Shown in pieces: positions 34,024-43,652 of a DNA stretch of 64,000 nt. Under the pieces are notes generated by a model that was not told where the DNA came from, did no database searches, and was given only the letters and a program-made list of their open reading frames with translations. Within the stretch, counting starts at the first letter, position 1; each line of letters opens with the position of its first letter. Position numbers and translations under genes: made by a program. The DNA comes from Sphingomonadales bacterium UBA2683 (GTDB taxonomy: Bacteria > Pseudomonadota > Alphaproteobacteria > Sphingomonadales > Sphingomonadaceae): NCBI GenBank assembly GCA_002354635.1, contig DELZ01000001.1, positions 1 to 64,000 of the forward strand, in the 5' to 3' direction.

Positions 34024-34895
34024 ACTTTTCCAATTTCAAAACCGAGGTACGGAGTTTCAAGTCTCGGGCCGCCGCCATTACGCTCGCAGTCGCAAGCGGC
34101 GGGATGGTTTCCGGCCTTGTTGCTGCCAGCTTCATCTCGGTTCCAGCCAATGCCGCAGCAGTGCTCCAGGATGTGCGCACCGCTATCCAGCTGCGCCTCC
34201 CGAAAACACCCATTACCAGCCTCACCTGTCAGGGTTTTGGCGGCCTTTGCGAGGTCGTATCGGAAAAGACATTATTCTATATTGATGAACGCGCGCGCTA
34301 TCTATTTGTCGGGCGTCTGTACGATATGGAAAGCCGGGCAGACCTGACGGCGGCAAAACTGCTCGAGCTTAATCCGCAGCTGCTGGTCGCAGGATCTACG
34401 GGCGCAAATGCCAGCAAGCAGAATACTGCGGAACAGCGCGCCAACAAACTAGTCTCCAAAGTTCCCGTCGCGGACTTAAAGCCATCGGGCGCGGTCCATT
34501 GGGGATCCAAGTCCGGGCCCAAGCTCATCGTATTTTCCGACTTCAATTGCAGCTATTGTAAGCGTCTGACGGCAGAACTCAAAAAAGCACGCGTGCGCGT
34601 CGAAGAGCGACCAATTTCGATTCTGGGCGAAAAGAGCCGAAAACTGGCCGAAGCGGTGATCTGTTCGCGTGATCCTGCAAAGGCATTGCACCAAGCCTAT
34701 TCCGGCGAAACACCAAAGAAGCAAAAGTCATGCGACACCTCGGGTCTTGATGCCAATGAGGCCTTTGCACGCAGCCACGGTTTTTCTGGGACACCGGTCA
34801 TGGTGCGTGCAAGCGACGGCGCGGTGCTCGAAGGGTATCGCGGCGCTGCTGAAATCCGCGCGTTCCTTGGCTCAAATGCAAAAGGTGCAAAATGA
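34020..34895 (+). CDS. DsbC-like periplasmic thiol-disulfide isomerase
   Basis: The 291-aa protein carries a signal segment (residues about 17-45), an N-terminal dimerisation-like domain, and a thioredoxin-fold with the active site CSYC at 177-180 (FSDFNCSYCKRL) and a cis-Pro loop (HGFSGTPVM). Such enzymes are common in F-type conjugation clusters and help fold Cys-rich TraU, TraN and TraH. The GTG at 34020 overlaps the traB stop (GTGA). Together with the TraF gene at 43649 the operon encodes its own oxidative folding pair. Confidence 0.9.
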   Translation: MNFSNFKTEVRSFKSRAAAITLAVASGGMVSGLVAASFISVPANAAAVLQDVRTAIQLRLPKTPITSLTCQGFGGLCEVVSEKTLFYIDERARYLFVGRLYDMESRADLTAAKLLELNPQLLVAGSTGANASKQNTAEQRANKLVSKVPVADLKPSGAVHWGSKSGPKLIVFSDFNCSYCKRLTAELKKARVRVEERPISILGEKSRKLAEAVICSRDPAKALHQAYSGETPKKQKSCDTSGLDANEAFARSHGFSGTPVMVRASDGAVLEGYRGAAEIRAFLGSNAKGAK

Positions 34896-35626
34896 CGGGC
34901 GCGCGCATTCCATTGGGCTTGTTTGCGCTTTCCTGCGTCTCACTGTCATCCTGCGCTAGTCTGGGCAGCAATATTAGCGGCAGTTTTGATTGCAAGGCGC
35001 CGGGCGGTAGCTGCGCGCCAACATCGCAAATTGATGCTGTGGCGAATGCGGCAATTCTTGAGCAATCTCCATCAAGTGGCAGGCGAGGTCTGATATCGGC
35101 GGCGCAAACCGTGCGGACCGGCGAGCGTGTGCTCAAGATTGTCTTTCCCGGATTTGTCGATGCGTCGGGCAATTTGCATGAAGCCCGCAGCATGCATGTA
35201 GTTGCACGGTCTCCCGACTGGGCTGCCACATTGGCTGGCGGGGACATAAATATCGCTCGGCAAATGGCGCGCGATATAGCAGATCAAGCCAAGCAAGCAT
35301 CCAAAGACAATTCCGGCGACGCTCTTAGCGCAAACGATAACGCCAGCGAAACGCCGTCAGAATCGATTGAAGCCGCTGACCCATTTCTCAAAAGTTCATA
35401 TAATTTGCCCTCGCGTGGTTCGTACCCCTTGACCGTGCGAGAGGCAATTGCCGGTGCAAACATGCCGGCAATCGAGGGGTTCGATGGGCTCCCTCCCCCA
35501 GCAAGTCGAACCCCTCACCCTGCTTTGGAGGCATTCCCCAAGGTTGGTCTGCCAAGCATCGAAGCCATCGAAGCTGCCAAGATAGGCGGGAGCAACAGAT
35601 TGTCCAGCGAGGAGAAGGGACGATGA
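34892..35626 (+). CDS. traV: TraV-like outer-membrane lipoprotein
   Basis: The 244-aa protein has a lipoprotein signal with lipobox LSSC (Cys21). It resembles TraV, the VirB7-like part of the outer-membrane core, in its early Cys pair (SFDCKAPGGSCAPTSQI). The middle (AQTVRTGERVLKIVFPGFVDASGNLHEARSMHVVARSPDWAA) matches longer TraV proteins of alphaproteobacterial F-type clusters. It overlaps the genes on both sides by 4 bp. Confidence 0.87.
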   Translation: MTGARIPLGLFALSCVSLSSCASLGSNISGSFDCKAPGGSCAPTSQIDAVANAAILEQSPSSGRRGLISAAQTVRTGERVLKIVFPGFVDASGNLHEARSMHVVARSPDWAATLAGGDINIARQMARDIADQAKQASKDNSGDALSANDNASETPSESIEAADPFLKSSYNLPSRGSYPLTVREAIAGANMPAIEGFDGLPPPASRTPHPALEAFPKVGLPSIEAIEAAKIGGSNRLSSEEKGR

Positions 35627-38193
35627 ACTTCTCCATACAATCTGCGCGCGCCAAGCTGCTTTCGGGTCTCTTTGGTGATCACCAAACCGCTGACCATCAA
35701 AGACCAAGCATCGCGCTCGACATGCTGTCAGATTGGCTTCCCTACCGGGTTTATGATTCAGGACCGCGGCTGTATCGCAACGCGCGCTCCAAAGGATTTA
35801 TATTATCCGCCGCGCCGCTGATTGGCGCGGATGAACGCACGGGTGAAATTTTGGGGCAGTTTTTCTCCGACGGCATGCCCGAAGGCGCGTGTCTGCAGAT
35901 ATTACATTTTGCTAGCCCGCGCATCGGCCGGGTAGTCGCCCCCTGGTTTGCCAAACGTTATGCGCAGGGCGGCGTATATGAGGCAATGGCGCGTCATAGA
36001 TCAAAACGGCTTTATGATCTGGTCTGGGAAAGCGGCTCAGCCCATGCACCGTTTCATGCCCGCTGCCATAATCTGGTTATATCGCTGGGCGTTCCAGACA
36101 CCGCAAATGTCGATGATAATGAACTCGCGCAGTGCCGTGAGGGATTGATCGGCGTGCTGACCTCGCTTGGCATCGATGCAAATGAAATGGAGCCGCAGGA
36201 ACTCATCGCGCTCGTTGATGATCTGACCTCTCCTACGACGGCACCGCAAGAAGACCGCACCGAATATAATCCGCTCGACGACATTGCCAGCCAAGCTATC
36301 CGCCGTGATATTGAACTCGAAGTTGAAGATGACCGGATGATCCTGCGCACCGAACGGTTCCGGGAAATCGGGCGCAGCGCTGATGGCACGCCGGAGATCG
36401 GCGCTATTTATCCCGATGCCTTCGACATCCGGCATTTTGGGGTCCGGCAGATGCCCGAACGGTGGGCGCCTTGGGAATGCGCGCGGCTGATAGGAGACAT
36501 GTTCACCGATAAATTGCGCTTCCCCTGCCCGGCTGCGACCATGCTTTGTCTGGTCTACCCCGACCGCGAGGGCGCTTCGGCAAAAGCCGGTTTCAAATTC
36601 ATGCGCACCACCAGCCTCAGCCAATCCAAGAGCGCGCGGTTTCTGCCCAAGCTCGCCCAGCAATCTGCTGAATGGAGCCATGTCCAGGCAGAATTACAGG
36701 CTGGCAAAAGACTGGTACAACTATTCTACGGCGTAACCAGCTATTCGCCGCTTGGATTGGGCGATGCACATGAACGTTCGATCAAGGCTATCTACAAAGC
36801 CGCTGGTTGGGATTTGGCCGACGAGCGTTTTCTCCAGCTCCACGGGCTGATCGCCGCCATGCCCATGACACTGGCCGATGGCCTTGCCCATGATCTTAAA
36901 CGTCTAAAGCGGCTTAAAACCATGCTTTCGACGAGCGCAGCTCACATTGCGCCGTTGCAGGGCGAGTTTCTGGGCGGGCCGTTACCACATCTGCTGCTGG
37001 TCGGCAGGCGCGGGCAGCCTTTTTACTGGTCGCCATTTGAAAATGACGCGGGCAATCATAATGTCGCGATCTGCGGTAAATCCGGTTCGGGCAAATCGGT
37101 ATTGCTTCAGGAAATGTGCGCGAGCCTGCGCGGTGCGGGCGCGAAAGTTGTTGTGATTGATGACGGGCGTTCGTTCGAACATTCGGTTAAATTGCAGGGC
37201 GGGCGCTTTGTGGAGTTTACCCTCAAATCCGGTTTCTCGCTCAATCCCTTTTCGATGATTGATGATGTGCGCGCTGCCGAAGACGATGATTATAAACTCG
37301 ACTGCATCGCGATGATCAAGGCGATTGTCGGTCAAATGGCGCGGCACAGCGACAAGCTTACCGATACAGAGCGCGGTCTGATCGATCAGGCAGTCACCAC
37401 GGTTTGGGAAGCGCTTGGAAGCGGCGGCACCATTAATGATGTGGCTGCAGCATTCGCAGGGATTTCCAATCCGGTAGCGGATGATCTGGGCGTTGCCATC
37501 GGCCCCTATATGAGCGGCGGAAGCTATGGCGGCTTTTTTGAAGGTCAGGCCAGTATCGCGCTCGATGATGATTTTACCGTTTTTGAAATGTCTGATCTGG
37601 CAACGCGCGTGGACTTAAGATCCGTCATTCTCTGCGCGATCATGTTCATGACCAGCCAAGCGATGACCCAAAGCCCGCGCAGCACCAAGAAATTGCTTTT
37701 GATCGATGAAGCATGGTCGCTCCTCAAAGGCGGCTCAATGGGCGAGTTTGTGGAAACCTATGCGCGTACCGCGCGCAAATATGGCGGCGCGCTGGCAACC
37801 GCCACGCAGTCGCTCAATGATTATTATAAATCAGATGGTGCAACCGCAGCGCTCGAAAACAGCGACTGGATGCTGGTGCTCCAGCAAAAACCGGAAACCA
37901 TTGCCGATTTCCGCAAAAACGACCGCCTCGACATGGATGATCGCACCGAAACGCTGATCCGCAGCTTAAAGCGTTCGGGCGAGGAATATAGCGAGGTTTT
38001 TATCAAAGGTCCGGATAGCGAAGCGGTCGGCAGACTGGTTCTCGATCCTTATTCCGCCTGCATCTATTCGTCTTCGCCCGATGTTTATGCGGCCATCGAA
38101 GCTGAGCAGGAAGCGGGTGCTTCTCTAGCACAGGCGATTGCCCGCGTGTCCGGTGTTGGCGCCGACGATGAGAAGAGCAGACACAATGCCTGA
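35623..38193 (+). CDS. traC: TraC-like VirB4-family conjugation ATPase
   Basis: The 856-aa ATPase energises pilus assembly and substrate transfer. It has an N-terminal TraC_F domain (MLSDWLPYRVYDSGPRLYRN). Walker A is ICGKSGSGKSVLLQEM at about residue 482-497 and Walker B is KKLLLIDEAWSLL at about 689. The ensuing KYGGALATATQSLNDYY and C-terminal QQKPETIADFRKNDRL are typical of VirB4. The length is standard for TraC. It is the only ATPase in the operon. Confidence 0.95.
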   Translation: MNFSIQSARAKLLSGLFGDHQTADHQRPSIALDMLSDWLPYRVYDSGPRLYRNARSKGFILSAAPLIGADERTGEILGQFFSDGMPEGACLQILHFASPRIGRVVAPWFAKRYAQGGVYEAMARHRSKRLYDLVWESGSAHAPFHARCHNLVISLGVPDTANVDDNELAQCREGLIGVLTSLGIDANEMEPQELIALVDDLTSPTTAPQEDRTEYNPLDDIASQAIRRDIELEVEDDRMILRTERFREIGRSADGTPEIGAIYPDAFDIRHFGVRQMPERWAPWECARLIGDMFTDKLRFPCPAATMLCLVYPDREGASAKAGFKFMRTTSLSQSKSARFLPKLAQQSAEWSHVQAELQAGKRLVQLFYGVTSYSPLGLGDAHERSIKAIYKAAGWDLADERFLQLHGLIAAMPMTLADGLAHDLKRLKRLKTMLSTSAAHIAPLQGEFLGGPLPHLLLVGRRGQPFYWSPFENDAGNHNVAICGKSGSGKSVLLQEMCASLRGAGAKVVVIDDGRSFEHSVKLQGGRFVEFTLKSGFSLNPFSMIDDVRAAEDDDYKLDCIAMIKAIVGQMARHSDKLTDTERGLIDQAVTTVWEALGSGGTINDVAAAFAGISNPVADDLGVAIGPYMSGGSYGGFFEGQASIALDDDFTVFEMSDLATRVDLRSVILCAIMFMTSQAMTQSPRSTKKLLLIDEAWSLLKGGSMGEFVETYARTARKYGGALATATQSLNDYYKSDGATAALENSDWMLVLQQKPETIADFRKNDRLDMDDRTETLIRSLKRSGEEYSEVFIKGPDSEAVGRLVLDPYSACIYSSSPDVYAAIEAEQEAGASLAQAIARVSGVGADDEKSRHNA

Positions 38194-38587
38194 CAAAACC
38201 GACACGCTATTTGATCAATATCTTTCCCTTGGGACAAGCAAGGACCGGCGCTGCAAACGCGCACCTTTTCCACTAAAGCAGTTTTTTCAAAACGCTTGCC
38301 ACATCATACTGGAAGCATCGCTGTTCGCGATGAGCTCGGTATTGATGGCGCTCGGTCTGCCGCTTTGCTTTTTCCTTATCTTGTCAGGTTGGGACTTGCT
38401 CGGGCTGTTCACGCATCTTGATAATTTATCCGTTCGCTATCTTCAAGCGGACGGGGTGCGCAGATTGGCGTTTTCCAGCGATCTTAAAATCATATTCTTT
38501 GGGTCTACTGCTCTAATTGCGGCGCTGCGGATGCCAGGATTTATCACGCGGATAGCGAGTGATTTTCCCGAAAGGAGCAAGACATGA
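38186..38587 (+). CDS. Small membrane protein of the tra operon, unknown
   Basis: The 133-aa protein is not recognised. A hydrophobic helix pair (about 36-70, LFAMSSVLMALGLPLCFFLILSGWDLLGLF) and a second hydrophobic stretch (about 96-112) flank a polar loop. The start at 38186 overlaps the traC stop by 8 bp, and the end overlaps trbI. Position between traC and trbI is held in some F-type clusters by unassigned inner-membrane proteins. A function in mating-pair formation is likely by context only. Confidence 0.7.
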   Translation: MPDKTDTLFDQYLSLGTSKDRRCKRAPFPLKQFFQNACHIILEASLFAMSSVLMALGLPLCFFLILSGWDLLGLFTHLDNLSVRYLQADGVRRLAFSSDLKIIFFGSTALIAALRMPGFITRIASDFPERSKT

Positions 38588-38979
38588 GCAAACTGGCAAT
38601 TTCATCAGAGCATCTCCCAAGCGGGCGATCCATTATTGTGGTGCTTCTGGTAACGGCTGCGATATTGTGGATTATCTGGGTCAGCTTGCGTCTGATCGAT
38701 CCCAATAAACAACAAATAGTGCAGGTCCGCATGTCCGAGATCATGCGGGATTTCGTTGATGCAGAAGCAAAGGGTGATGCTGATCCCGAAGTCACCCGCC
38801 AGGCCATTGCCCGGTATCTCAAAGCAACCGAAGCGGCCGTGGATGATTTGGGCCGTAGCGGGCATGTGATTTTGGTTGCCGAAGCAGTGCTTTCAAAAAA
38901 TACACCCGACGCCACGTTGCAACTCAAAGCCAAAATCGCTCAAAAACTGGAAAACGTTAGCCGGAAGAAGCCGCAATGA
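38584..38979 (+). CDS. trbI: TrbI-like (F-type) pilus assembly protein
   Basis: The 131-aa bitopic inner-membrane protein has one N-terminal membrane segment (IIVVLLVTAAILWIIWVSL) and a periplasmic part with VQVRMSEIMRDFVDAEA and GHVILVAEAVLS. This matches F-type TrbI, which affects pilus retraction. It is coupled by 4-bp overlap to both neighbours. Confidence 0.83.
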   Translation: MSKLAISSEHLPSGRSIIVVLLVTAAILWIIWVSLRLIDPNKQQIVQVRMSEIMRDFVDAEAKGDADPEVTRQAIARYLKATEAAVDDLGRSGHVILVAEAVLSKNTPDATLQLKAKIAQKLENVSRKKPQ

Positions 38980-39485
38980 ACGCGCTCAAATCCCGCCTGA
39001 AACGCCCGATCATTTTAGCAATGCTGGTTGCCATCCCGTTTCTCTATGCGCCGATAGCCAAATTCAGCGACAACCATGCGTTACTCATCAACGCCAGCCC
39101 CAGCCTCCCCAACTGGGCATTCTGGCTGGACAAGAATTTTACCCCTTCTCGCGGCGCATTGATTTTTTTCGAGCCGCCACGTTCCAAACTGCTCATCAAC
39201 CACTTTGGCGAGAAGCCGCAGGTTTTTGGCAAACGCATATTGGGCATGCCCGGCGATCGGGTTCGCCATGACGGCAAAAATGTCTTCATCAATGATCATC
39301 TTGTGGCGCGTACCAAACCAAAAACCCGCAAAGGGGCCGCGCTAACCAAAGGCCCTGAAGGCATCGTTCCGCGCGGCTGCTATTATGTCGGAACATCCCA
39401 CAGACACGGCTTTGATAGCCGCTATGGTGAGATCGGTTTCATTTGCGCGCCCCGGATTATTGGCACCGGGAGGGCAATATTGTGA
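38976..39485 (+). CDS. TraF-like S26-family signal peptidase
   Basis: The 169-aa membrane-bound serine peptidase has a hydrophobic N-terminus (about 11-27), a probable catalytic Ser in INASPSLPNWAFW, and a catalytic Lys in FGKRILGMPGDRV. C-terminal YYVGTSHRHGFDSRYGEIGF is the S26 box E region. In conjugation systems this class matures pilin; here it may process TraA. It should not be confused with the thioredoxin-like TraF at 43649. It overlaps its neighbours by 4 bp. Confidence 0.88.
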   Translation: MNALKSRLKRPIILAMLVAIPFLYAPIAKFSDNHALLINASPSLPNWAFWLDKNFTPSRGALIFFEPPRSKLLINHFGEKPQVFGKRILGMPGDRVRHDGKNVFINDHLVARTKPKTRKGAALTKGPEGIVPRGCYYVGTSHRHGFDSRYGEIGFICAPRIIGTGRAIL

Positions 39486-40117
39486 ACAGACTATCGTTGC
39501 CTTTTCTCATTGCAGCCTTGCTGTCCTCACCGGCATTGGCGCGCGACTATGGCCAGCAGGGTACGCATTTCCCGATTATCGAACCGGATTTACTCGAACA
39601 AATTCAGTCGCGCCTTCAGGCCATGGACAAGAACGGTGACATCGACCGGATCAACCAGAAACTCAAATCCCGCACGATAGCGCGGGTAAACCGCCCCAAG
39701 CCAGTCGCGGGATTGGTGAGAGCGACAAAAGCCGCAACGCGCCTGTTCGATCCGACCATCACATTGCAGGCCGATATACTAGATCACGACAAACGCAGGA
39801 TCTGGACCAAAGGAACCAGAGTAAATCCCCTCGATACCGTTCCATTGCGCGCGGCATTGATATTTTTAGACGGCGATGATCCAGCCCAGCTCGAATGGGC
39901 ATTTGCGCAAAAACCAAAGACAGCAAAACTCATTCTGACAAACGGCGCGCCGCTTAAACTTATGAAAGCGCGCCAAAGGCGCTTCTATTTTGATCAGGGC
40001 GGAAAGCTGACCGAGCATTTCGACATCAAAGCACTTCCGGCGATGGTCGATCAAAAGGGCCGAATGCTGCGCATCCGCGAGTTTGCGCTGTCCGAAAAGC
40101 GGAGGTCAACCCAATGA
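39482..40117 (+). CDS. traW: TraW-like periplasmic protein
   Basis: The 211-aa protein has a signal peptide ending LLSSPALA before RDYGQQG. The conserved TraW start (GTHFPIIEPDLLEQIQSRLQAM) is followed by the C-terminal LILTNGAPLKLMKARQRRFYFDQGGKLTEHFDIKALPAMVDQKG. It is needed for pilus assembly with TraU and TrbC. The GTG at 39482 is chosen since it overlaps the preceding stop (GTGA) and begins the signal peptide. Confidence 0.92.
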   Translation: MNRLSLPFLIAALLSSPALARDYGQQGTHFPIIEPDLLEQIQSRLQAMDKNGDIDRINQKLKSRTIARVNRPKPVAGLVRATKAATRLFDPTITLQADILDHDKRRIWTKGTRVNPLDTVPLRAALIFLDGDDPAQLEWAFAQKPKTAKLILTNGAPLKLMKARQRRFYFDQGGKLTEHFDIKALPAMVDQKGRMLRIREFALSEKRRSTQ

Positions 40118-41148
40118 TAAAAGGCTTTTTGAATAGCTTCAGGTTGAAGTCCGTATTGCTATTGTTCCTGCTGGCATTCAGCCTGCTTGTTTCAGCGCCA
40201 GCGCGCGCCGATGCAGGCCCTGGCCGCTGCACCGGCAAATTTGTCAATCCAATCACCGATATCTGCTGGTCGTGTCTTTTTCCGCTTTCGATTGGCGGTC
40301 TTGATATCTGGCCATCGAGCAGACCTGATCCTAAAAACCCAACGTTGCCCGTTTGCCTTTGCGGTTTGCGCCCCGGCATTGCGATGGGGTTCTGGGAGCC
40401 AGTCCGGCTTGCCGACGTCAGCATGAAGCCTTGGTGCTTTGTCAATCTCGGCGGGCTCAAGATCGATCCCGGATTTGATATTGGCTATCGTTCCATCTCG
40501 GGACCGTCCGCAATTGGCGGCGCGAGCCAATATTATTCGAGCTGGCATGTTCACTGGTATGCCTATCCGCTGATCTACTGGATGGAGATTGTCGCCGATT
40601 TTCTCTGTCTTGAAGCTGGCTCGGTGGATATCCTGTATATCTCCGAGATCGATCCGCTCTGGCAAGACAGTGAACTAACCGCAATCATCAATCCTGAAGC
40701 AGTGCTGTTTGCCAATCCGCTGGCACTGGCTGCCTGCGCGGCCGATTGTGTTTCCGCCACGGTCAATCTGCCGCGCGATGAACTCTTCTGGTGCGCTGGC
40801 TGTCAGGGATCAATGTATCCAATGAACGGCAATGTCTCTGCCAGCATCGGCCATGTTCAAGCCTCGCGACTCGTACTGTCGCGCTTTGCTTTCAAATTAC
40901 ACCGCCAACTGGTGTCCTGGGGAACCATGGGCAAAAAAGGCCTGTGCGGTAAGTATCTCATGCCGATCATGCGCAAGCAACAATACCGCCTCCAGGCAAC
41001 CAACCCCAACCCGGCGACAAAGGGCCGTTATGCTTGCCCGCCCATTGGAGCCTCCACCACCTTTCAATCTGCCGGACAGGTCATTCCCGCCATTGGCGAG
41101 GACATGGGCTATCTAGTCTGGCGCAAACGGAATTGCTGTGCATTATGA
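40114..41148 (+). CDS. traU: TraU-like mating-pair protein
   Basis: The 344-aa Cys-rich periplasmic protein has a signal segment (LLLFLLAFSLLVSAPARA), then CTGKFVNPITDICWSCLFPLSIGG, the TraU hallmark. The central SQYYSSWHVHWYAYPLIYWMEI and later FWCAGCQGSMYPMNGN are strongly conserved in the family. It needs disulfide formation, consistent with two thiol-disulfide proteins in the operon. Confidence 0.95.
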   Translation: MIKGFLNSFRLKSVLLLFLLAFSLLVSAPARADAGPGRCTGKFVNPITDICWSCLFPLSIGGLDIWPSSRPDPKNPTLPVCLCGLRPGIAMGFWEPVRLADVSMKPWCFVNLGGLKIDPGFDIGYRSISGPSAIGGASQYYSSWHVHWYAYPLIYWMEIVADFLCLEAGSVDILYISEIDPLWQDSELTAIINPEAVLFANPLALAACAADCVSATVNLPRDELFWCAGCQGSMYPMNGNVSASIGHVQASRLVLSRFAFKLHRQLVSWGTMGKKGLCGKYLMPIMRKQQYRLQATNPNPATKGRYACPPIGASTTFQSAGQVIPAIGEDMGYLVWRKRNCCAL

Positions 41149-41915
41149 AGAACTTCGTTCTCTTTTCGTTTTTGTTCACGATCTCCGCATCCACCGGTTT
41201 TGCCGCCGCGCAAAGCGTGAACTCGGACGCGCTCGACATTGACGCCATTAGGGCGTCCGCCAAAACTTATTCCGCCGAGGCAGAAGCGCTGGCTGAAAAT
41301 GTCCGCATGCGAAGCGAAGCTGTGCGAGATGACGCCCATCAAACACAAAACCAGGCACGGGCCAATCGCGAACGATACGCGAAGACTGTGACTCGGAAAC
41401 ACACAAACAACAACGACAACAAAAAAGACGAAGTCTTCGATTTCGACCGGATGATTTCGGATCATGCGAAAATGGCCGAAGCTAAACTAGGCGACGCACC
41501 GCGCTTCATTGCCTTTGCAAGTCTGTCCATGCCGCCGCAGTCTTTGAAAACACTTGTCCGCGACACCGCAGCCGCGGGCGGCGTTACGGTATTGCGCGGG
41601 TTTCCCGGAGGCAGCGCCAAACAGCTCACAAAAATGCTCGCCGCGATGGGACAGAATGGCGAGCAATTATCCGCGCTCGGTATTGATCCCCGGCTGTTCC
41701 GCGCTTTCGATATCAAGGCAGCGCCCAGTTTTGTGATGGCCTCTTCCGATTTTACTCTGTGCGATGGATTTGATTGCAAAGGCACTGTCCCGCCCCATGA
41801 CCGGATGACCGGCAATGTCAGCGTGGAATATGCGCTTGAAACATTTGCAAGCGGCGCTGGTCCGGGATCGCGTCTCGCAGCGCTCCACCTTGAACGCCTC
41901 AAGCAGGAGCGCTGA
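41145..41915 (+). CDS. trbC: TrbC-like conjugation protein
   Basis: The 256-aa exported protein has signal peptide SFLFTISASTGFAAA. A polar, Lys/Asn-rich spacer (about 60-95) precedes the F-type TrbC domain: FIAFASLSMPPQSLKTLVRDTAAAGGVTVLRGFPGGS and FDIKAAPSFVM. It works with TraW at an early stage of pilus assembly. The ATG at 41145 overlaps the traU stop (ATGA). Confidence 0.92.
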   Translation: MKNFVLFSFLFTISASTGFAAAQSVNSDALDIDAIRASAKTYSAEAEALAENVRMRSEAVRDDAHQTQNQARANRERYAKTVTRKHTNNNDNKKDEVFDFDRMISDHAKMAEAKLGDAPRFIAFASLSMPPQSLKTLVRDTAAAGGVTVLRGFPGGSAKQLTKMLAAMGQNGEQLSALGIDPRLFRAFDIKAAPSFVMASSDFTLCDGFDCKGTVPPHDRMTGNVSVEYALETFASGAGPGSRLAALHLERLKQER

Positions 41916-41918
41916 ACG

Positions 41919-43652
41919 ATGAAATTGGTGCAATATTCCTTTCTCGCTCTCTCGGTCATCAGTTTCTCCACTGGATCACCCCTGGCGGCACAGGACCGTG
42001 AGGCTGCGAGAGAAGATGGCAAAGCTTTTGCTAGCGAACAACAACGACGAGCCCGCGCAAATGCAAGCACGCAGCCCGATGCGGCCCGTATTCCAGGCTA
42101 CACCTCAAATCCGGCTGAGGCGGGTTATGCCGACAACCCGGAACGCATTGAAGGCGATGCAAGGGCCGCAGCGCGCAGCCACGAGGGTATGAAAGCGATC
42201 AAGGATTCCAATGCCCGGCGCGCAAAGTTCGAGGTAGAGGAAATCAAAGCGGTCACTGCGCGGTCTAAATTGATCAACGAAGACCCGCTCAGCTTTACCA
42301 GCGGAATGGAAATTGGCGGGGCACAAGGGCGCTGCGTTCCGCTTCCACCCTCTCCCGGATCGCCGGGCCGCTATACAGCAACCTGCAATAGCGGGGTAGC
42401 GCTGGAAGAAACAAATGAGAGTTGCAGCATCTATCTAAATGTAAGGGTCGAGCAGCGGACCCAATATCATTATCTGTGCAGCGATATCAGTCCTTACCAA
42501 TTTGGCGGCGTCCCTTCTTGCGAGATATTTAACGCAAATGGATGCCGGAGGGCCGGAATACGTCCAGGCCCATGTTTGCAATGGGGCGGAAACCGTGAAC
42601 AGGATCGATATTGCGTTGAACCCGGCGAGCCCTATGTCGAGATGAGCTGCAATGCCCCAGTTGCAGGAGGGACACCTTACGCGACGTCATCCGAAAATAT
42701 TATTCAGGAAAACCTAAATGATGCCACCTGCCGAACTTTCGCTGATGATGCAGATTGCGAACAGGTAGCCGAAACTTGCAGCGACAGCGAACCTGTAACC
42801 CGCATCATAAACGGTGTGCCGGTTACAAAACCTTGCTGGGCATGGGAGCGGACCTATCAATGCAACGCCCGGCGCGCTGCCAATGATTGCGAGGAACTGG
42901 ATAATGATCCTGCCTGCCAATTGCTGCGCGAAGATTGTTTAAGCGAAGATAATCCCTGCTCAACCACCGAACGGGTTTATGATTGCCCGCTTCCAGATAC
43001 GCAAGGCTCGGGCAGCCAGTATATTTGTGACGGCGATGTCTATTGTATCGATGGATCATGCGAGACGATTGAGCGCGAAGCGAATGACGAGTTCAAAGAT
43101 GCCGCTGTTGCGCTCCATGCGATGGACGATGCGCGCGGACAATTTGATCCCGATACATTGACCCTTTTTAATGGCGAGCGCGAAACGTGCGGCTCGAAAG
43201 TTTTCGGCGTGCTCAATTGCTGCAAGGGCAAAGGCTTTCCGCTCATTCCCGGTATCAGCCTGCTGGTTGCGCTGGGCTGCAACACCCAAGAGATCCTTCT
43301 TCACCAGCGCGATGCCAATGGGCTTTGTGCCTATGTCGGCAGCTATTGCTCGAAGAAAATCCTCGGCATCTGCATCACCAAGAAGAAAGCCTATTGCTGC
43401 TTTGAATCCAAACTATCGCGCATTTTGCAGGAGCAAGGCCGCGCACAGCTGCCCAAACCCTGGGCAAGAGCCAAAGACGAACAATGCGACGGCTTCACAA
43501 TCGAGGAATTTGCGCGGCTCGATCTTTCCAGAATGGATTTTTCCGAAATTTACTCTGAATTTACCGAAGCTGCCCGCCTGCCTGACGAGCTCGAAGCAGC
43601 CAATGACATCCAGCAGAAAATTCAGAACTTCTACGAGAGATCAGGCCCATGA
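41919..43652 (+). CDS. traN: TraN-like mating-pair stabilisation protein
   Basis: The 577-aa outer-membrane adhesin is very rich in cysteine. It has signal peptide SFSTGSPLAA. The repeated Cys pattern in the middle (about 165-390) is followed by the conserved C-terminal block with CGSKVFGVLNCCKGKGF, GLCAYVGSYCSKKILGICITKKKAYCCFESKLSRILQEQGR. TraN binds recipient outer-membrane proteins, and the variable middle part decides host specificity. A 3-bp gap separates it from trbC. Confidence 0.92.
   Translation: MKLVQYSFLALSVISFSTGSPLAAQDREAAREDGKAFASEQQRRARANASTQPDAARIPGYTSNPAEAGYADNPERIEGDARAAARSHEGMKAIKDSNARRAKFEVEEIKAVTARSKLINEDPLSFTSGMEIGGAQGRCVPLPPSPGSPGRYTATCNSGVALEETNESCSIYLNVRVEQRTQYHYLCSDISPYQFGGVPSCEIFNANGCRRAGIRPGPCLQWGGNREQDRYCVEPGEPYVEMSCNAPVAGGTPYATSSENIIQENLNDATCRTFADDADCEQVAETCSDSEPVTRIINGVPVTKPCWAWERTYQCNARRAANDCEELDNDPACQLLREDCLSEDNPCSTTERVYDCPLPDTQGSGSQYICDGDVYCIDGSCETIEREANDEFKDAAVALHAMDDARGQFDPDTLTLFNGERETCGSKVFGVLNCCKGKGFPLIPGISLLVALGCNTQEILLHQRDANGLCAYVGSYCSKKILGICITKKKAYCCFESKLSRILQEQGRAQLPKPWARAKDEQCDGFTIEEFARLDLSRMDFSEIYSEFTEAARLPDELEAANDIQQKIQNFYERSGP

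Noticed and set aside
36037..36681. 214-codon minus-strand frame inside traC
   Set aside because: Antisense shadow of a clearly coding VirB4-type ATPase gene.
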